In this document: positions 16,297 through 25,528 of the stretch, one piece after another | Layout of the letters: every line of letters begins with the position of its first letter | How positions within the stretch are numbered: the first letter of the stretch is position 1 | Assembly: GCA_036752905.1 (NCBI GenBank) | Contig: DAIORT010000001.1 | Location: 372,001 to 436,000, forward strand | Direction: 5' to 3' | Length of the DNA stretch: 64,000 bases | From: UBA4877 sp002399345 | GTDB taxonomy: Bacteria; Bacillota; Thermoanaerobacteria; Thermoanaerobacterales; UBA4877 | Position numbers and translations under genes: made by a program | The notes under the pieces: generated by a model | What the model saw: the letters and a program-made list of their open reading frames with translations, nothing else | Told to the model about the DNA's origin: nothing | The model's database searches: none

Positions 16297-17447
16297 GCCG
16301 CATCGACGAGATTCTAGATCAAATGGTTTACGTCACTGAAAATATCGGCAAGGTGGTCAGCACTGAAAAAAAGCAGGGTAAAAAAGTTGTAGGTGTGCTG
16401 CCTGTTTATACACCTGAAGAACTCATCCACGCAGCAGGTATGTTCCCGATCGGCTGTTGGGGCGGCACAACTACGATTTCCAAAGCCGCTAAGTATTTCC
16501 CACCATTTGCATGCACAATTATGCAGGCAGTCATGGAATTTGCCGAGGATGGTACATATGGCGGACTTGACGCCTTTGTGGTATCGACTCCCTGTGACAC
16601 GCTGAAAGCAGTTTCTCAGGATCTGATTTATTCCTGTCCGGACAAGAAGGTCATTATACTCACCTATCCGCAAAACAACAAGCTGGAAGCGGCCGTACGT
16701 TATACCGTTAAAGAACTTACAAAGGTCAAAGAAAAGCTTGAAGAAGTCGCAGGCCATAAAATTACCGATGATGATATTACGAGGAGTATCAAAATATATA
16801 ATGAGCACAGTACTGCCATGATGGATTTTTGTAATATTACTGCCGCCAATCCGGGACTTGTTTCTGCGGTCAACCGGCATTATGTCATTAAATCAGGCTA
16901 CTTCATGCTCAAAGAAGAGCATACTGCTCTGGTTAAAGAACTTAATGAACTTCTGAAAAAAGAGCCGGATACCCATTGGACTGGTTCAAAGATCATACTT
17001 TCCGGTTATGTTGCAGAGCCAAATAATCTGTTAAGTTTGTTTGACGAATATAAAATGGCTGTCGTGGGTGACGAGTTGGCACAGGAAAGCCGCCAGTTCC
17101 GTACTCCTATTCCAGCCGGAAAGGATCCTATAGAGCGCCTGGCCAGGCAGTGGCAGGACAGAGAGGCATGCTCTGTTATCGTCGATTCCGAAAGAAAACG
17201 TGCCGCACATATTGCTGACATGGCAGCCAAACAGAATGCTGATGCAGTTATTTACTGCCTGATGAAATTCTGTGATCCTGAAGAATTTGATTATCCATCT
17301 ATAGTAAAGGCATGCAAAAAAGTCAATGTCCCGGTACTTAATATTGATGTGGATCAGCTGACAGACTCCACGGAACAAATAAGAACAAGACTGCAGGCAT
17401 TCAATGAGCAAATCGGTGGATTAAATAAGGAGGCAATCGGTATATGA
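16293..17447 (+). CDS. 2-hydroxyacyl-CoA dehydratase family, second subunit (HgdB/FldC-like)
   Basis: A 384-residue partner subunit of the dehydratase. The N-terminal part GVLPVYTPEELIHAAGMFPIGCWGG carries the typical P-E-E-L-I/H-A-A-G-M-P motif of the smaller subunit, VVSTPCDTLKAVSQ provides a conserved cluster cysteine, and the C-terminal part AVIYCLMKFCDPEEFDYPSI followed by VPVLNIDVDQ is the typical second Cys region. The start ATG overlaps the stop of the first subunit (ATGA), and the stop again overlaps the next ATG. Such tight coupling indicates equal synthesis of partners. The substrate is not determined; nearby beta-oxidation enzymes suggest that the enoyl-CoA product is degraded further. 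Confidence 0.88.
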   Translation: MSRIDEILDQMVYVTENIGKVVSTEKKQGKKVVGVLPVYTPEELIHAAGMFPIGCWGGTTTISKAAKYFPPFACTIMQAVMEFAEDGTYGGLDAFVVSTPCDTLKAVSQDLIYSCPDKKVIILTYPQNNKLEAAVRYTVKELTKVKEKLEEVAGHKITDDDITRSIKIYNEHSTAMMDFCNITAANPGLVSAVNRHYVIKSGYFMLKEEHTALVKELNELLKKEPDTHWTGSKIILSGYVAEPNNLLSLFDEYKMAVVGDELAQESRQFRTPIPAGKDPIERLARQWQDREACSVIVDSERKRAAHIADMAAKQNADAVIYCLMKFCDPEEFDYPSIVKACKKVNVPVLNIDVDQLTDSTEQIRTRLQAFNEQIGGLNKEAIGI

Positions 17448-18811
17448 GTAACTGTGTAGATGAATATCAGCAAAAACTTACAACAGCCACTGAAGCGGTT
17501 AAGGTGGTTAAAGACGGAGATATGATCGTATATTCTCCTTTTGCGGTGAAAACGTCACTTTTAGATGAGGCATTAGCATTTCGCAAAATGGAATTGCATG
17601 ATATAACGGTTCTATTCGCAACCCTAACCTATATGCCTGAAATTGTAAAAGCTGATCCTGAGGGTGAGGTATTTAAATTTACAGACGGCAGTTTTAGTGC
17701 AGTAACAAGAGGTATTAAAAGTATGGGTGTACCCATCTATGCGGTTCCCTCTCTTTTCCATGAATCCGGTATTCAGTTTACGGCGGGAGCTCAAAATGCA
17801 GATGTTTTGTTTCTTGCCGTAGGACCTATGGATGAAAACGGAAACTTCAATCTAGGTCCGGAAAGCTCATTTACTATGGACTGTATCAAAGCAAGAGGAG
17901 GATATAAAAGGAACCTGAAAGTACTTGCAGAAGTAGATCCTAAACTCCCCTATGTTTATGGAGATACTACTGTAAATATCTCAGAAATCGATTATGTAAT
18001 TGAAAATGCTGAAGGTCAGCCACCACTTCCTATTGGTGAAGTCAGGCCAACAGAAATAGATAAAAAAATAGCAACGTTAATAATGAACGAAATGGTGGAT
18101 GGCGCCTGTATTCAGTTTGGTATAGGTGGATTACCTAATATTGTAGGCGAAATGCTAGCGGATAGTGATTTCAAGGATCTGGGCTGCCATTCTGAGATGT
18201 ACGTGGATGCATATATGAAACTTGAACAGGCAGGAAGACTGACAAACAAAAGAAAACAAATCGATGTGGGCAAGAGTGTATTTACCTTCGCAATGGGTTC
18301 CGAAGAGATGTACCGTTATATAGATAGAAACCCAAACATGGCCTGTAAGAGTGTAACCTACACTAACAACCCCAGTGTCATCGCGCAAAATGATAGAGTG
18401 TACTCTATCTGTAGCGGTATTTCCGTGGATATGCTCGGCAATGTTTCATCTGAATCTGTCGGTTACCGCCAGATATCTGGAACGGGCGGACAGCTGGATT
18501 ATCACCTGGCATCCATGCACTCCAAAGGAGGCAAGGGATTCATTTGTCTTCCTTCAACCAGAACCGACCGGAAAGGTAATGTCACTTCAAATGTTGTTGT
18601 AAGTTTCCCCATGGGAACTCAGATTACCGTACCTGCCAACATGACAAATTATATCGTAACAGAATACGGTGTTGTCAATTTGAAGGGCTGTTCCACCTGG
18701 GACAGGGTCGAAAAACTTATTAGTATCACGCATCCCGATTTCCGGGAGGATATAATCAAAGCGGCAGAGAAAGCAAAAATCTGGAGACAGAGTAATAAGA
18801 TAACTGCCTAG
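17444..18811 (+). CDS. Family I CoA-transferase (acetyl-CoA hydrolase/4-hydroxybutyrate CoA-transferase type)
   Basis: A 455-residue CoA-transferase of the acetyl-CoA hydrolase/transferase family. These proteins load CoA onto an acid from acetyl-CoA or another thioester via a glutamyl-CoA intermediate. Visible features are the N-terminal half with GPMDENGNFNLGP, the oxyanion glycine loop CIQFGIGGLPNIVGEML (about residue 223), and the segment LGCHSEMYVDAYMKL, whose Glu matches the catalytic glutamate of the family. The C-terminal TEYGVVNLKGCSTWDRVEKLISITHPDFRE is also typical. It overlaps the dehydratase subunit gene by four bases and so belongs to the operon. The natural role would be to activate the 2-hydroxy acid, or to release the final product and recover CoA. 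The substrate is not visible. Confidence 0.87.
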   Translation: MSNCVDEYQQKLTTATEAVKVVKDGDMIVYSPFAVKTSLLDEALAFRKMELHDITVLFATLTYMPEIVKADPEGEVFKFTDGSFSAVTRGIKSMGVPIYAVPSLFHESGIQFTAGAQNADVLFLAVGPMDENGNFNLGPESSFTMDCIKARGGYKRNLKVLAEVDPKLPYVYGDTTVNISEIDYVIENAEGQPPLPIGEVRPTEIDKKIATLIMNEMVDGACIQFGIGGLPNIVGEMLADSDFKDLGCHSEMYVDAYMKLEQAGRLTNKRKQIDVGKSVFTFAMGSEEMYRYIDRNPNMACKSVTYTNNPSVIAQNDRVYSICSGISVDMLGNVSSESVGYRQISGTGGQLDYHLASMHSKGGKGFICLPSTRTDRKGNVTSNVVVSFPMGTQITVPANMTNYIVTEYGVVNLKGCSTWDRVEKLISITHPDFREDIIKAAEKAKIWRQSNKITA

Positions 18812-18823
18812 TATTGATTTATA

Positions 18824-18873
18824 AAATTAAAAACGGGCTATTGTTTCTATTTATCAATGTCCGTTTTTAATTT
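18824..18873 (+). promoter_or_regulatory. Intercistronic hairpin between the CoA-transferase and fadN-like genes
   Basis: A 13-bp perfect stem (AAATTAAAAACGG at 18824-18836 and its complement at 18861-18873), T-rich on the 3' side. It may be a partial terminator or an RNA processing/stability element that lowers expression of the downstream genes. It covers the alternative ATG at 18857, which argues against that start for fadN. Confidence 0.5.
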
Positions 18874-18898
18874 AAAAGTAGAAAAAGGAGTGAGTCTA

Positions 18899-21241
18899 TT
18901 GAAATATGGCATTAAGAAAGCATGCATCGTCGGAGCCGGTGTTATGGGGGCTGGCATTGCTGCTTGGATAGCAGGGACCGGCATACCAGTTGTTATGCTC
19001 GACATCGTACCAAAAGATTTGAATGATTACGAGCTGAAAAAAGGTATTACAAAAGACGACCCTGCTCACCTTAACCGCCTTGCTCAAGCGGGCAAAGACA
19101 GAGTGTCAGATAAAAAAAATGGTGTTTTATTGACACCAAGAATGGCCGATTATATTATGGTAGGAAATTTAGATACAAGTCTTGATATGATCCGTGATTG
19201 CGACTGGATTGTAGAGGTCGTGGCTGAAAACCTCAAGATAAAACAATCCATGTTCCAAAAGATTACTCCTTATATCAAAAAGGATGCGATTATCTCTACC
19301 AACACATCCGGTATCCCTATTTCCAAAATATCTGAAAAAATGCCGCCTGATCTCCAGCAGCGCTTCCTCGGGACACACTTTTTCAATCCTCCCCGTTACA
19401 TGCACCTACTGGAAGTCATACCGACAGAAAAAACCGACAGCGAAGTTGTGGATTATATGAAAAAGTTCTGCCGCAATATCCTTGGAAAGGGTGTTATAAC
19501 GGCACATGATACTCCTAATTTCATTGGCAACCGTATCGGTTCACTGGGAGTGCCATGTACATGGGAGCTTATGAAAAAATACAATTTTGATATTGAGACC
19601 GTGGATTATCTGACTGGCAAACTTATAGGTCATCCTAAAAGTGCATCTTTTCGTACCGCAGACATGGTCGGCATTGACGTACTGACACATGTAAACGATA
19701 ATCTTGTGGAATTGCTGGATGACCCTGATGAAAAGAGTTCATTCGTACTGCCCGATGTAATAAGAAAGATGGTTAAAAACGGACAGCTCGGCAATAAGAC
19801 AGGCGGCGGATTTTATAAAAAAACAAGGGACAAAAACGGGAAAAAATCTTATCTTGTATGGGACCCTGAAAAAAATGCGTATATACCCAGCCAAAAGGTA
19901 AAAATTCCTTTTATCGAGGAAGCTAAAAAAATACACAGGCTCAAAGACAGACTCAATCATCTGCTTTATTCCAATGAGCCAGAAGGTAAGTTCCTTTGGG
20001 AGCTAACTTCTCAGACGCTACTGTATTCATCTTGGAAAATGCCTGAGATTGCAGATAGCTATGAGGACATCGATAACGCAATGAAATGGGGTTACAACTG
20101 GGAAGTAGGACCTTTTGAAACATGGGATCTTATCGGTTTTGAAAAATCAGCTAAGCGCATGAAAGAAGAAGGTAAAAAATTACCGAATTGGGTGGAAAAA
20201 CGCCTCTCCGCAAGAGAGCCTTTCTATAAAAAAGATCCAGATATCCATTCGTTTGATACGGTATATCCTGTGATTAAGTCATTCGTTCATACTACACTGC
20301 TGGATATGGGAGACGGGGTTGCCGGCCTGGAGTTTCATTCGCCGGGTAACTGTGTCACAGCTCATATGCGTAAAGAAATAATATCGGCTATAGATGAAAT
20401 CGAAAATAATAACGATTATGTAGGTATGGTGCTGTTAAACAGTGAGGCAAATTTCCTCACGGGATCGGATCTTAAAGAGATGGTCGAGGGTTTATTAGCA
20501 CAACAATTTGATAAAACCGAAGGCAGCGTAGCAGAATTCCAAAATGTCAGTATGAGACTAAAGTATGCTAAAAAACCGATTGTTGCGGCAATTCATGGTA
20601 TGACCATTGGAGGCGGATGTGAATTCTCCATGCACTCTTCCCGTATCGTCGCACATGTGGATACATACATGGGCTTTGTTGAGCCGGGTGTAGGTTTGAT
20701 ACCGTCGGGAGGCGGATTAAAGGAGCTGGCACAGCGGGCATCAGCATACGCCAGTACTTATGGTTACACAGATCTTCTTCCCATTATTAGTAAATATCTC
20801 ACTCAGGTTGCCACCGCCCAAGTTTCAAAAAATGCGTATCAAGCACTGGATTTTGGCTACTTGCAGCCGACAGATATAATCATTATGCAAATTGATGATC
20901 TTGCACAGCGTGCCAAAGAAGAAGTCCTTCAAATGGCAAAAGACGGATACCGCCAAAAAACAGCACAGCTAATAAAGGTTACCGGCCGCAGCGGATTTGC
21001 AAACGCCGAGATTAGTCTCAAAACGATGCAACATACCGGATATATTTCTGAAACCGACTGTAATATCGGCCTTAAGGTTGCACGAGCTTTAACAGGAGGT
21101 GATGTACCTAAGGGTACCCTGCTTACAGAAGGTGAGTTATTAGGACTGGAACGTGAAGGTTTTTGTGAGCTTACAAAAGAACCCAAAACCCAGGAACGGA
21201 TTTTCGGCATGGTGAAGACACATCATGCTATACGCAACTAA
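18899..21241 (+). CDS. FadN-type 3-hydroxyacyl-CoA dehydrogenase / enoyl-CoA hydratase fusion
   Basis: A 780-residue bifunctional beta-oxidation enzyme with the dehydrogenase first and the hydratase last, the order seen in Bacillus FadN rather than E. coli FadB. The N-terminus has the NAD-binding GAGVMGAGIAAW motif. Residues about 150-350 contain GTHFFNPPRYMHLLEVIP and the HDTPNFIGNRIG segment typical of 3HCDH. The C-terminal crotonase domain has IHGMTIGGGCEFSM and FVEPGVGLIPSGGG, so both hydratase glutamates are present. I chose the TTG at 18899, which follows AAGGAG at eight bases; the ATG at 18857 lies in a stable hairpin without a ribosome site. The thiolase gene follows after 16 bases. 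It would hydrate the enoyl-CoA made by the dehydratase and oxidise the 3-hydroxyacyl-CoA. Confidence 0.9.
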   Translation: MKYGIKKACIVGAGVMGAGIAAWIAGTGIPVVMLDIVPKDLNDYELKKGITKDDPAHLNRLAQAGKDRVSDKKNGVLLTPRMADYIMVGNLDTSLDMIRDCDWIVEVVAENLKIKQSMFQKITPYIKKDAIISTNTSGIPISKISEKMPPDLQQRFLGTHFFNPPRYMHLLEVIPTEKTDSEVVDYMKKFCRNILGKGVITAHDTPNFIGNRIGSLGVPCTWELMKKYNFDIETVDYLTGKLIGHPKSASFRTADMVGIDVLTHVNDNLVELLDDPDEKSSFVLPDVIRKMVKNGQLGNKTGGGFYKKTRDKNGKKSYLVWDPEKNAYIPSQKVKIPFIEEAKKIHRLKDRLNHLLYSNEPEGKFLWELTSQTLLYSSWKMPEIADSYEDIDNAMKWGYNWEVGPFETWDLIGFEKSAKRMKEEGKKLPNWVEKRLSAREPFYKKDPDIHSFDTVYPVIKSFVHTTLLDMGDGVAGLEFHSPGNCVTAHMRKEIISAIDEIENNNDYVGMVLLNSEANFLTGSDLKEMVEGLLAQQFDKTEGSVAEFQNVSMRLKYAKKPIVAAIHGMTIGGGCEFSMHSSRIVAHVDTYMGFVEPGVGLIPSGGGLKELAQRASAYASTYGYTDLLPIISKYLTQVATAQVSKNAYQALDFGYLQPTDIIIMQIDDLAQRAKEEVLQMAKDGYRQKTAQLIKVTGRSGFANAEISLKTMQHTGYISETDCNIGLKVARALTGGDVPKGTLLTEGELLGLEREGFCELTKEPKTQERIFGMVKTHHAIRN

Positions 21242-21257
21242 GAAAAGGAGTGATATT

Positions 21258-22445
21258 ATGTCTGAAGCAGTAATTGTCGCATTAGGCAGATCCGCTATTG
21301 GGAAGGCACCCAGGGGCACCCTAAAATACACACGTCCCGAGGATCTTGCCACTCAAGTAATAAAAAGTGTTATCAACCGGCTACCCGGATTGCCAAAAGA
21401 TCAAATTGATGACCTTGTATTAGGATGCGCTTTCCCGGAGGCCGAACAGGGAATGAACATGGGTCGTATTGTGGCTTTGGAAGCCGGGCTTGGTAATCAA
21501 GTACCTGGCCAAACTGTGAACAGGTTCTGCTCCTCCGGTCTTCAGGCAATTGCCACAGCATCCAACGCTATATCCATGGGACAAAGTGATATTATTATTG
21601 CAGGCGGTGTGGAATCCATGAGCCTGATTCCTATGGGCGGTAATATTCCAGATCCAGACCCATATATGGCAAGTAATAACCCGCATGTTTATGATTCAAT
21701 GGGTATAACGGCTGAAAACGTTGCGGAAAAATACGGCATCAGCCGCATGGAGCAAGATGAGCTTGCAGTTATCAGCCACGAGAGGGCACTGGCCGCTCGG
21801 GAAAGTGGTAAATTTGCGGAGGAAATCATACCGGTCAAAGCCGATACCATTACTAAGGACGCCAACGGGAACACAGTTTCCAAGCAAATAATATTTGACC
21901 AAGATGAAGGAATCCGCCCCGGAACTTCCTTAGAAATTTTAGCTAAACTGCGTCCGTGTTTTAAAGTTAATGGAAGTGTGACAGCGGGTAATTCGTCGCA
22001 AACCAGTGATGGCGCTGCTATATGTATACTTATGTCAAAAGAAAAAGCTGAAGAGCTTGGTTATAAACCTATTGCAAAGCTCATAGGCTTCAACGTTGTA
22101 GGTGTTCCACCCGAGACCATGGGTATAGGGCCGATGTATGCCATTCCAAAGGTACTCAAACGTACCGGCCTGGCCCTTGACAATATTGATCTGATTGAGC
22201 TTAACGAAGCTTTTGCCTCTCAAGCGGTAGCTTGCATCAAAGCTCTTAAACTGGATATGAAAAAAGTAAACGTTAATGGAGGCGCCATCGCATTGGGTCA
22301 TCCTCTCGGTTGCACCGGTGCGGCTCTGACGGTAAAACTGCTTTACGAGATGCGCAGACGTGAACTGAGAAAAGGGAAAAAAGGAATTGTAAGCATGTGT
22401 ATCGGTGGCGGCATGGGAGCGGCCGGTATCTACGAGATGCTATAG
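21258..22445 (+). CDS. Acetyl-CoA C-acyltransferase (thiolase, FadA type)
   Basis: A 395-residue thiolase that cleaves 3-ketoacyl-CoA with CoA to acetyl-CoA and a shorter acyl-CoA. The acylated cysteine is in NRFCSSGLQAIATAS (C91). The histidine is in NGGAIALGHPLGCTGA, and the second cysteine is in SMCIGGGMGAAG near the C-terminus. Length is normal. The ATG at 21258 follows AAAAGGAG; a longer frame from 21225 overlaps the end of the fadN-like gene and has no ribosome site. It completes the hydration-oxidation-thiolysis sequence in this operon. A biosynthetic direction (acetyl-CoA condensation) cannot be excluded from sequence alone, but the FadN-type partner suggests degradation. Confidence 0.93.
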   Translation: MSEAVIVALGRSAIGKAPRGTLKYTRPEDLATQVIKSVINRLPGLPKDQIDDLVLGCAFPEAEQGMNMGRIVALEAGLGNQVPGQTVNRFCSSGLQAIATASNAISMGQSDIIIAGGVESMSLIPMGGNIPDPDPYMASNNPHVYDSMGITAENVAEKYGISRMEQDELAVISHERALAARESGKFAEEIIPVKADTITKDANGNTVSKQIIFDQDEGIRPGTSLEILAKLRPCFKVNGSVTAGNSSQTSDGAAICILMSKEKAEELGYKPIAKLIGFNVVGVPPETMGIGPMYAIPKVLKRTGLALDNIDLIELNEAFASQAVACIKALKLDMKKVNVNGGAIALGHPLGCTGAALTVKLLYEMRRRELRKGKKGIVSMCIGGGMGAAGIYEML

Positions 22446-22593
22446 CAAATGGGACTTATGGAACGTGGGGAAGCTTTCGTCATATAAAAAAAGGCGGTGC
22501 CCCCCTATTCCATCAATATTTAAGTGATTCGGGTAACGGCCATCTAATCACCGCAGGGAAGTAGACACATTTACAAATTTGGGAGGAAAATGA

Positions 22594-23385
22594 ATGGTAT
22601 ATTTAGGCATTGATATAGGATCGTCCGCAACAAAACTCGTCGCCATTGATCAAGACAAAGATGTTGTAGGAAGCAGTGTGGTTCAGCTTGGCACAGGTAC
22701 GTCGGGTGTTGATCAGGCTATCGATCAATTTTACAAATCAACCGGCTTGAAACAATCGGACATTACCTGGATAATAGCCACCGGATACGGCAGGGTTCAT
22801 TTTGGTGGGGCAAATGAACAAATCAGTGAAATTTCTTGCCATGCCAAGGGGGTTCATTTCCTTTGTCCGGAAGTCCGTACGATTATTGATATCGGCGGTC
22901 AAGATACCAAGGTCACTCGGGTGGATGGCAAAGGTATCATGCAAAATTTCACAATGAACGACAAATGTGCTGCCGGAACTGGACGATTTTTAGATGTAAT
23001 GAGTAAAGTTCTTGACGTTGACATATCCAGTATGGGTGATATGGACGCTCTTGCAGAAAAAACATTGACAATAAGCAATACTTGTACGGTTTTTGCCGAA
23101 TCGGAAGTAATCTCAAAATTAGCCGCAGGCTGTGCCATTCCGGATGTCATCGCAGGGATTCATGAATCTGTGTCCAGACGTGTTGCAGGACTCGCTTTTC
23201 GTAATGGTATAAAACCCAAAGTAGCACTTACCGGCGGGGTAGCACAAAACACCGGAATCATACGCTCGCTGGAACGAGAATTAGAAGAAAAGCTGGTAAT
23301 ACCACCCAACCCCCAATTAACGGGCGCACTGGGTGCCGCACTGTTTTCTCTTCAGCGAGCTAGAAATACAAAGGTCCATCCATAG
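22594..23385 (+). CDS. Activase of 2-hydroxyacyl-CoA dehydratase (HgdC/FldI-like)
   Basis: A 263-residue ATP-hydrolysing activator of the ASKHA fold. As a homodimer holding one [4Fe-4S] cluster it injects an electron into the dehydratase. The phosphate loop YLGIDIGSSATKLVAID is at the N-terminus and IDIGGQDTKV at about residue 105. The two cluster cysteines are in MNDKCAAGTGRFLD and ISNTCTVFAESEVISKLA, and the adenosine motif KVALTGGVAQNTGI is near the C-terminus. It is separated from the thiolase gene by 148 bases without a clear terminator, so it is probably still part of the same transcript. Its presence confirms that the upstream pair is an electron-activated dehydratase or reductase. Confidence 0.92.
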   Translation: MVYLGIDIGSSATKLVAIDQDKDVVGSSVVQLGTGTSGVDQAIDQFYKSTGLKQSDITWIIATGYGRVHFGGANEQISEISCHAKGVHFLCPEVRTIIDIGGQDTKVTRVDGKGIMQNFTMNDKCAAGTGRFLDVMSKVLDVDISSMGDMDALAEKTLTISNTCTVFAESEVISKLAAGCAIPDVIAGIHESVSRRVAGLAFRNGIKPKVALTGGVAQNTGIIRSLERELEEKLVIPPNPQLTGALGAALFSLQRARNTKVHP

Positions 23386-23445
23386 AATAATTGCGGCACT
23401 ACTCCCACACTATGTGGAAGAGCGCCGCACCATATTTAAATCATT

Positions 23446-24942
23446 TCAGCCTTTATCTGTAGAAGTTTCGTCCGAATATTTTCTCAGCTTCCGTACAACG
23501 GTCGTCTGTGATACATTGAGCAACTTAGCAATCTCCCTGGTAGATTTTTTTGTTTTTGCAACCATTTTAAAGAGTTGCCTTTCGCTTTCCTCAATGATGT
23601 CGTCAAGCTTTGCAATTTGATGTACAGAGACAATTGAAGGGCTTTCCACCTGAACATTACTCTGTATAATGGAATCAAAGAACCGCTGCTCTATAACGTC
23701 TTCCTTTGAAAGAATAACCATTTGTTCTATAATATTACGAAGCTCCCGGACATTGCCCGGCCAGGAATAGGATTTCATTCTTTGGATAAGGTCCGGGGAA
23801 AGGCTTTTTATATTGCTGTTGCTGTAATATTGAAGATTAAATATGCGTAGGAAATATAAAGCCAACGCCTCTATATCGTCTGGCCTCTCGCACAAAGGAG
23901 GAATAAAGATATTGATTACATTGATCCTGTAATACAGATCACTGCGGAACTTTCCCACTTTAACCATTTCTTTAAGATTACGGTTCGTTGCAACAATAAT
24001 ACGAACGTCAAAGGGAATTCCTTTGGTTGACCCTATAGGGGTAACCGTATTCGTCTCAAGCACTCGCAATAGTTTGACCTGCATATCCTTCGGCATCTCA
24101 CCAATCTCATCCAACAAAAGAGTTCCTGTATTCGCAGCCTCAAAGATACCTTTCTTACCTCCCTTATTTGCACCTGTAAACGCTCCCGGAACATATCCGA
24201 ATAATTCTGATTCAATGAGATTCTCCGGTATGGCACCACAATTGATAGACAAGAAGGGCTTGCCCTTGCGTTGGCTATGATTATGAATAAAGTTTGCCAC
24301 TACTTCTTTTCCAACGCCGGATGCACCCATTAGCATGACAGTAACATCAGTGTTACTGATCGTCAAACATTTCTTGTAAAGCTCCTGCATCTTGGGGTCA
24401 GCTTGCACGGGATTCTGCGCAACTAATACATGGGACCGCATAAACTCGTTATAAAGCTTTCGAATGGTGTCAAAATCCTCAATTTGGTCCCGCAGCTTTA
24501 ATATTTCACTGATATCATTGACATTGACTACTATGAAAGTCAAATTGCCATCATCGTCAAAAATGGGTTTCCCATTTGACCAAATTACCCTTTTATCCAT
24601 AGGAGAGTATACGCATGAATAGGGCTTTTTCGTTTCAAGGACACAGCTGGCAACAGACCGAGTTGTAACATGGTCTACTATATACTCATCCATTTCATGC
24701 ACATTCGACCCGATGGTCAGGTTGTTAGGGACGCTGTCTGCACACAAATTTAACCAGGCCTTATTGACATTCCTAATCACGCCGTCCTTGTCTGCTATAA
24801 GAAAACCTTCGTTGGACATATTGAGTACTTCATTCAATAAATCATTTGAAACTAGCTCATCCATTATGTATTCCTCCAACTCAAAATTTGAACAACCCAC
24901 CATTTGGTAAAACGTTTGCTTAACGTACTCAAAGTTCTCCAT
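23446..24942 (-). CDS. Sigma-54-dependent transcriptional activator (PAS, AAA+, HTH)
   Basis: A 498-residue enhancer-binding protein. An N-terminal PAS domain (about residues 34-145, FLIADKDGVIRNVNKAWL) probably senses a ligand. The AAA+ domain (about 180-410) has Walker A GASGVGKE (206-213), the sigma-54 contact loop GAFTGA (253-258) and Walker B LLLDEIGEM (275-283). A Fis-type helix-turn-helix ends the protein (STREIAKLLNVSQTTVVRKLRKY). It is convergent with the dehydratase operon. Because that operon has a sigma-54 promoter, this protein is its most likely activator; no receiver domain is present, so control is probably by a metabolite binding the PAS domain. The ligand is unknown, perhaps the 2-hydroxy acid or its CoA ester. 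Confidence 0.92.
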   Translation of the reverse strand: MENFEYVKQTFYQMVGCSNFELEEYIMDELVSNDLLNEVLNMSNEGFLIADKDGVIRNVNKAWLNLCADSVPNNLTIGSNVHEMDEYIVDHVTTRSVASCVLETKKPYSCVYSPMDKRVIWSNGKPIFDDDGNLTFIVVNVNDISEILKLRDQIEDFDTIRKLYNEFMRSHVLVAQNPVQADPKMQELYKKCLTISNTDVTVMLMGASGVGKEVVANFIHNHSQRKGKPFLSINCGAIPENLIESELFGYVPGAFTGANKGGKKGIFEAANTGTLLLDEIGEMPKDMQVKLLRVLETNTVTPIGSTKGIPFDVRIIVATNRNLKEMVKVGKFRSDLYYRINVINIFIPPLCERPDDIEALALYFLRIFNLQYYSNSNIKSLSPDLIQRMKSYSWPGNVRELRNIIEQMVILSKEDVIEQRFFDSIIQSNVQVESPSIVSVHQIAKLDDIIEESERQLFKMVAKTKKSTREIAKLLNVSQTTVVRKLRKYSDETSTDKG

Positions 24943-25473
24943 ACTTTGGCATCTTAAAAATCAATTGCATCATATCCGGCATATAATAGTTTAACTGTGT
25001 TATGTGAAATATCAATCCGAGCATAACTACTAACACAATAGGTTGTGATACTATGTCGGGAATATATAACTTCAAAATGTGTAAGTTATAACCTAATATT
25101 TCTTAAGTGAAAAGTCTTAATTATTGTAAGAATGGTCCTACGTATAATAGTACAGCTTATCCAAAATTGTGTCAAGGTATTCATAACTCTTACATTTATA
25201 GTTTTCCTATCTTCATCAAGATCTTTCTTACTGTCTTAGGCTGTACTCATACGGCCTGGCCAATATAATGTTTTCAAAAATATGGTATTTGAATGATATA
25301 ACCTTCCAATAGTTAAAATCATTATTATTGTACATCTATGAAAGAAACTAGTTAATTATGCCTCATGGGTAGATCAACCTACATAATTCACTTAATTATT
25401 ACTGCTTTTTTCACTTCAAATTAATACTACACACTTTTTTATATAATTACCCAGCCTTATGGAAAATTTATCA
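24943..25473. other. Intergenic region with no recognised feature
   Basis: About 530 AT-rich bases between the sigma-54 activator gene and the deacylase operon terminator. I see no open frame with a ribosome site, no RNA gene and no clear promoter for the activator gene. Confidence 0.5.
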
Positions 25474-25511
25474 AAAAACAGGCTGTTACATAATTTAACC
25501 ATGTAACAGCC
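25474..25511 (-). terminator. Terminator of the D-amino-acid operon
   Basis: A perfect 11-bp stem (25481-25491 with 25501-25511, GGCTGTTACAT arms) with a 9-base loop. On the minus strand it is followed by a run of T, 18 bases after the deacylase stop. Confidence 0.88.
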
Positions 25512-25528
25512 CCGACTTATTTAGGAAA

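Noticed and set aside
14989..17447. Benzoyl-CoA reductase identity for the dehydratase pair
   Set aside because: Only two subunits and one activase are present, whereas ATP-dependent benzoyl-CoA reductases have four subunits encoded together; the 2-hydroxyacyl-CoA dehydratase layout fits better, although the substrate remains open.
18857..18898. ATG at 18857 as start of the FadN-like gene
   Set aside because: It is in the 3' arm of a strong hairpin without a ribosome site; the TTG at 18899 has AAGGAG at eight bases and gives the normal N-terminus of the Rossmann fold.
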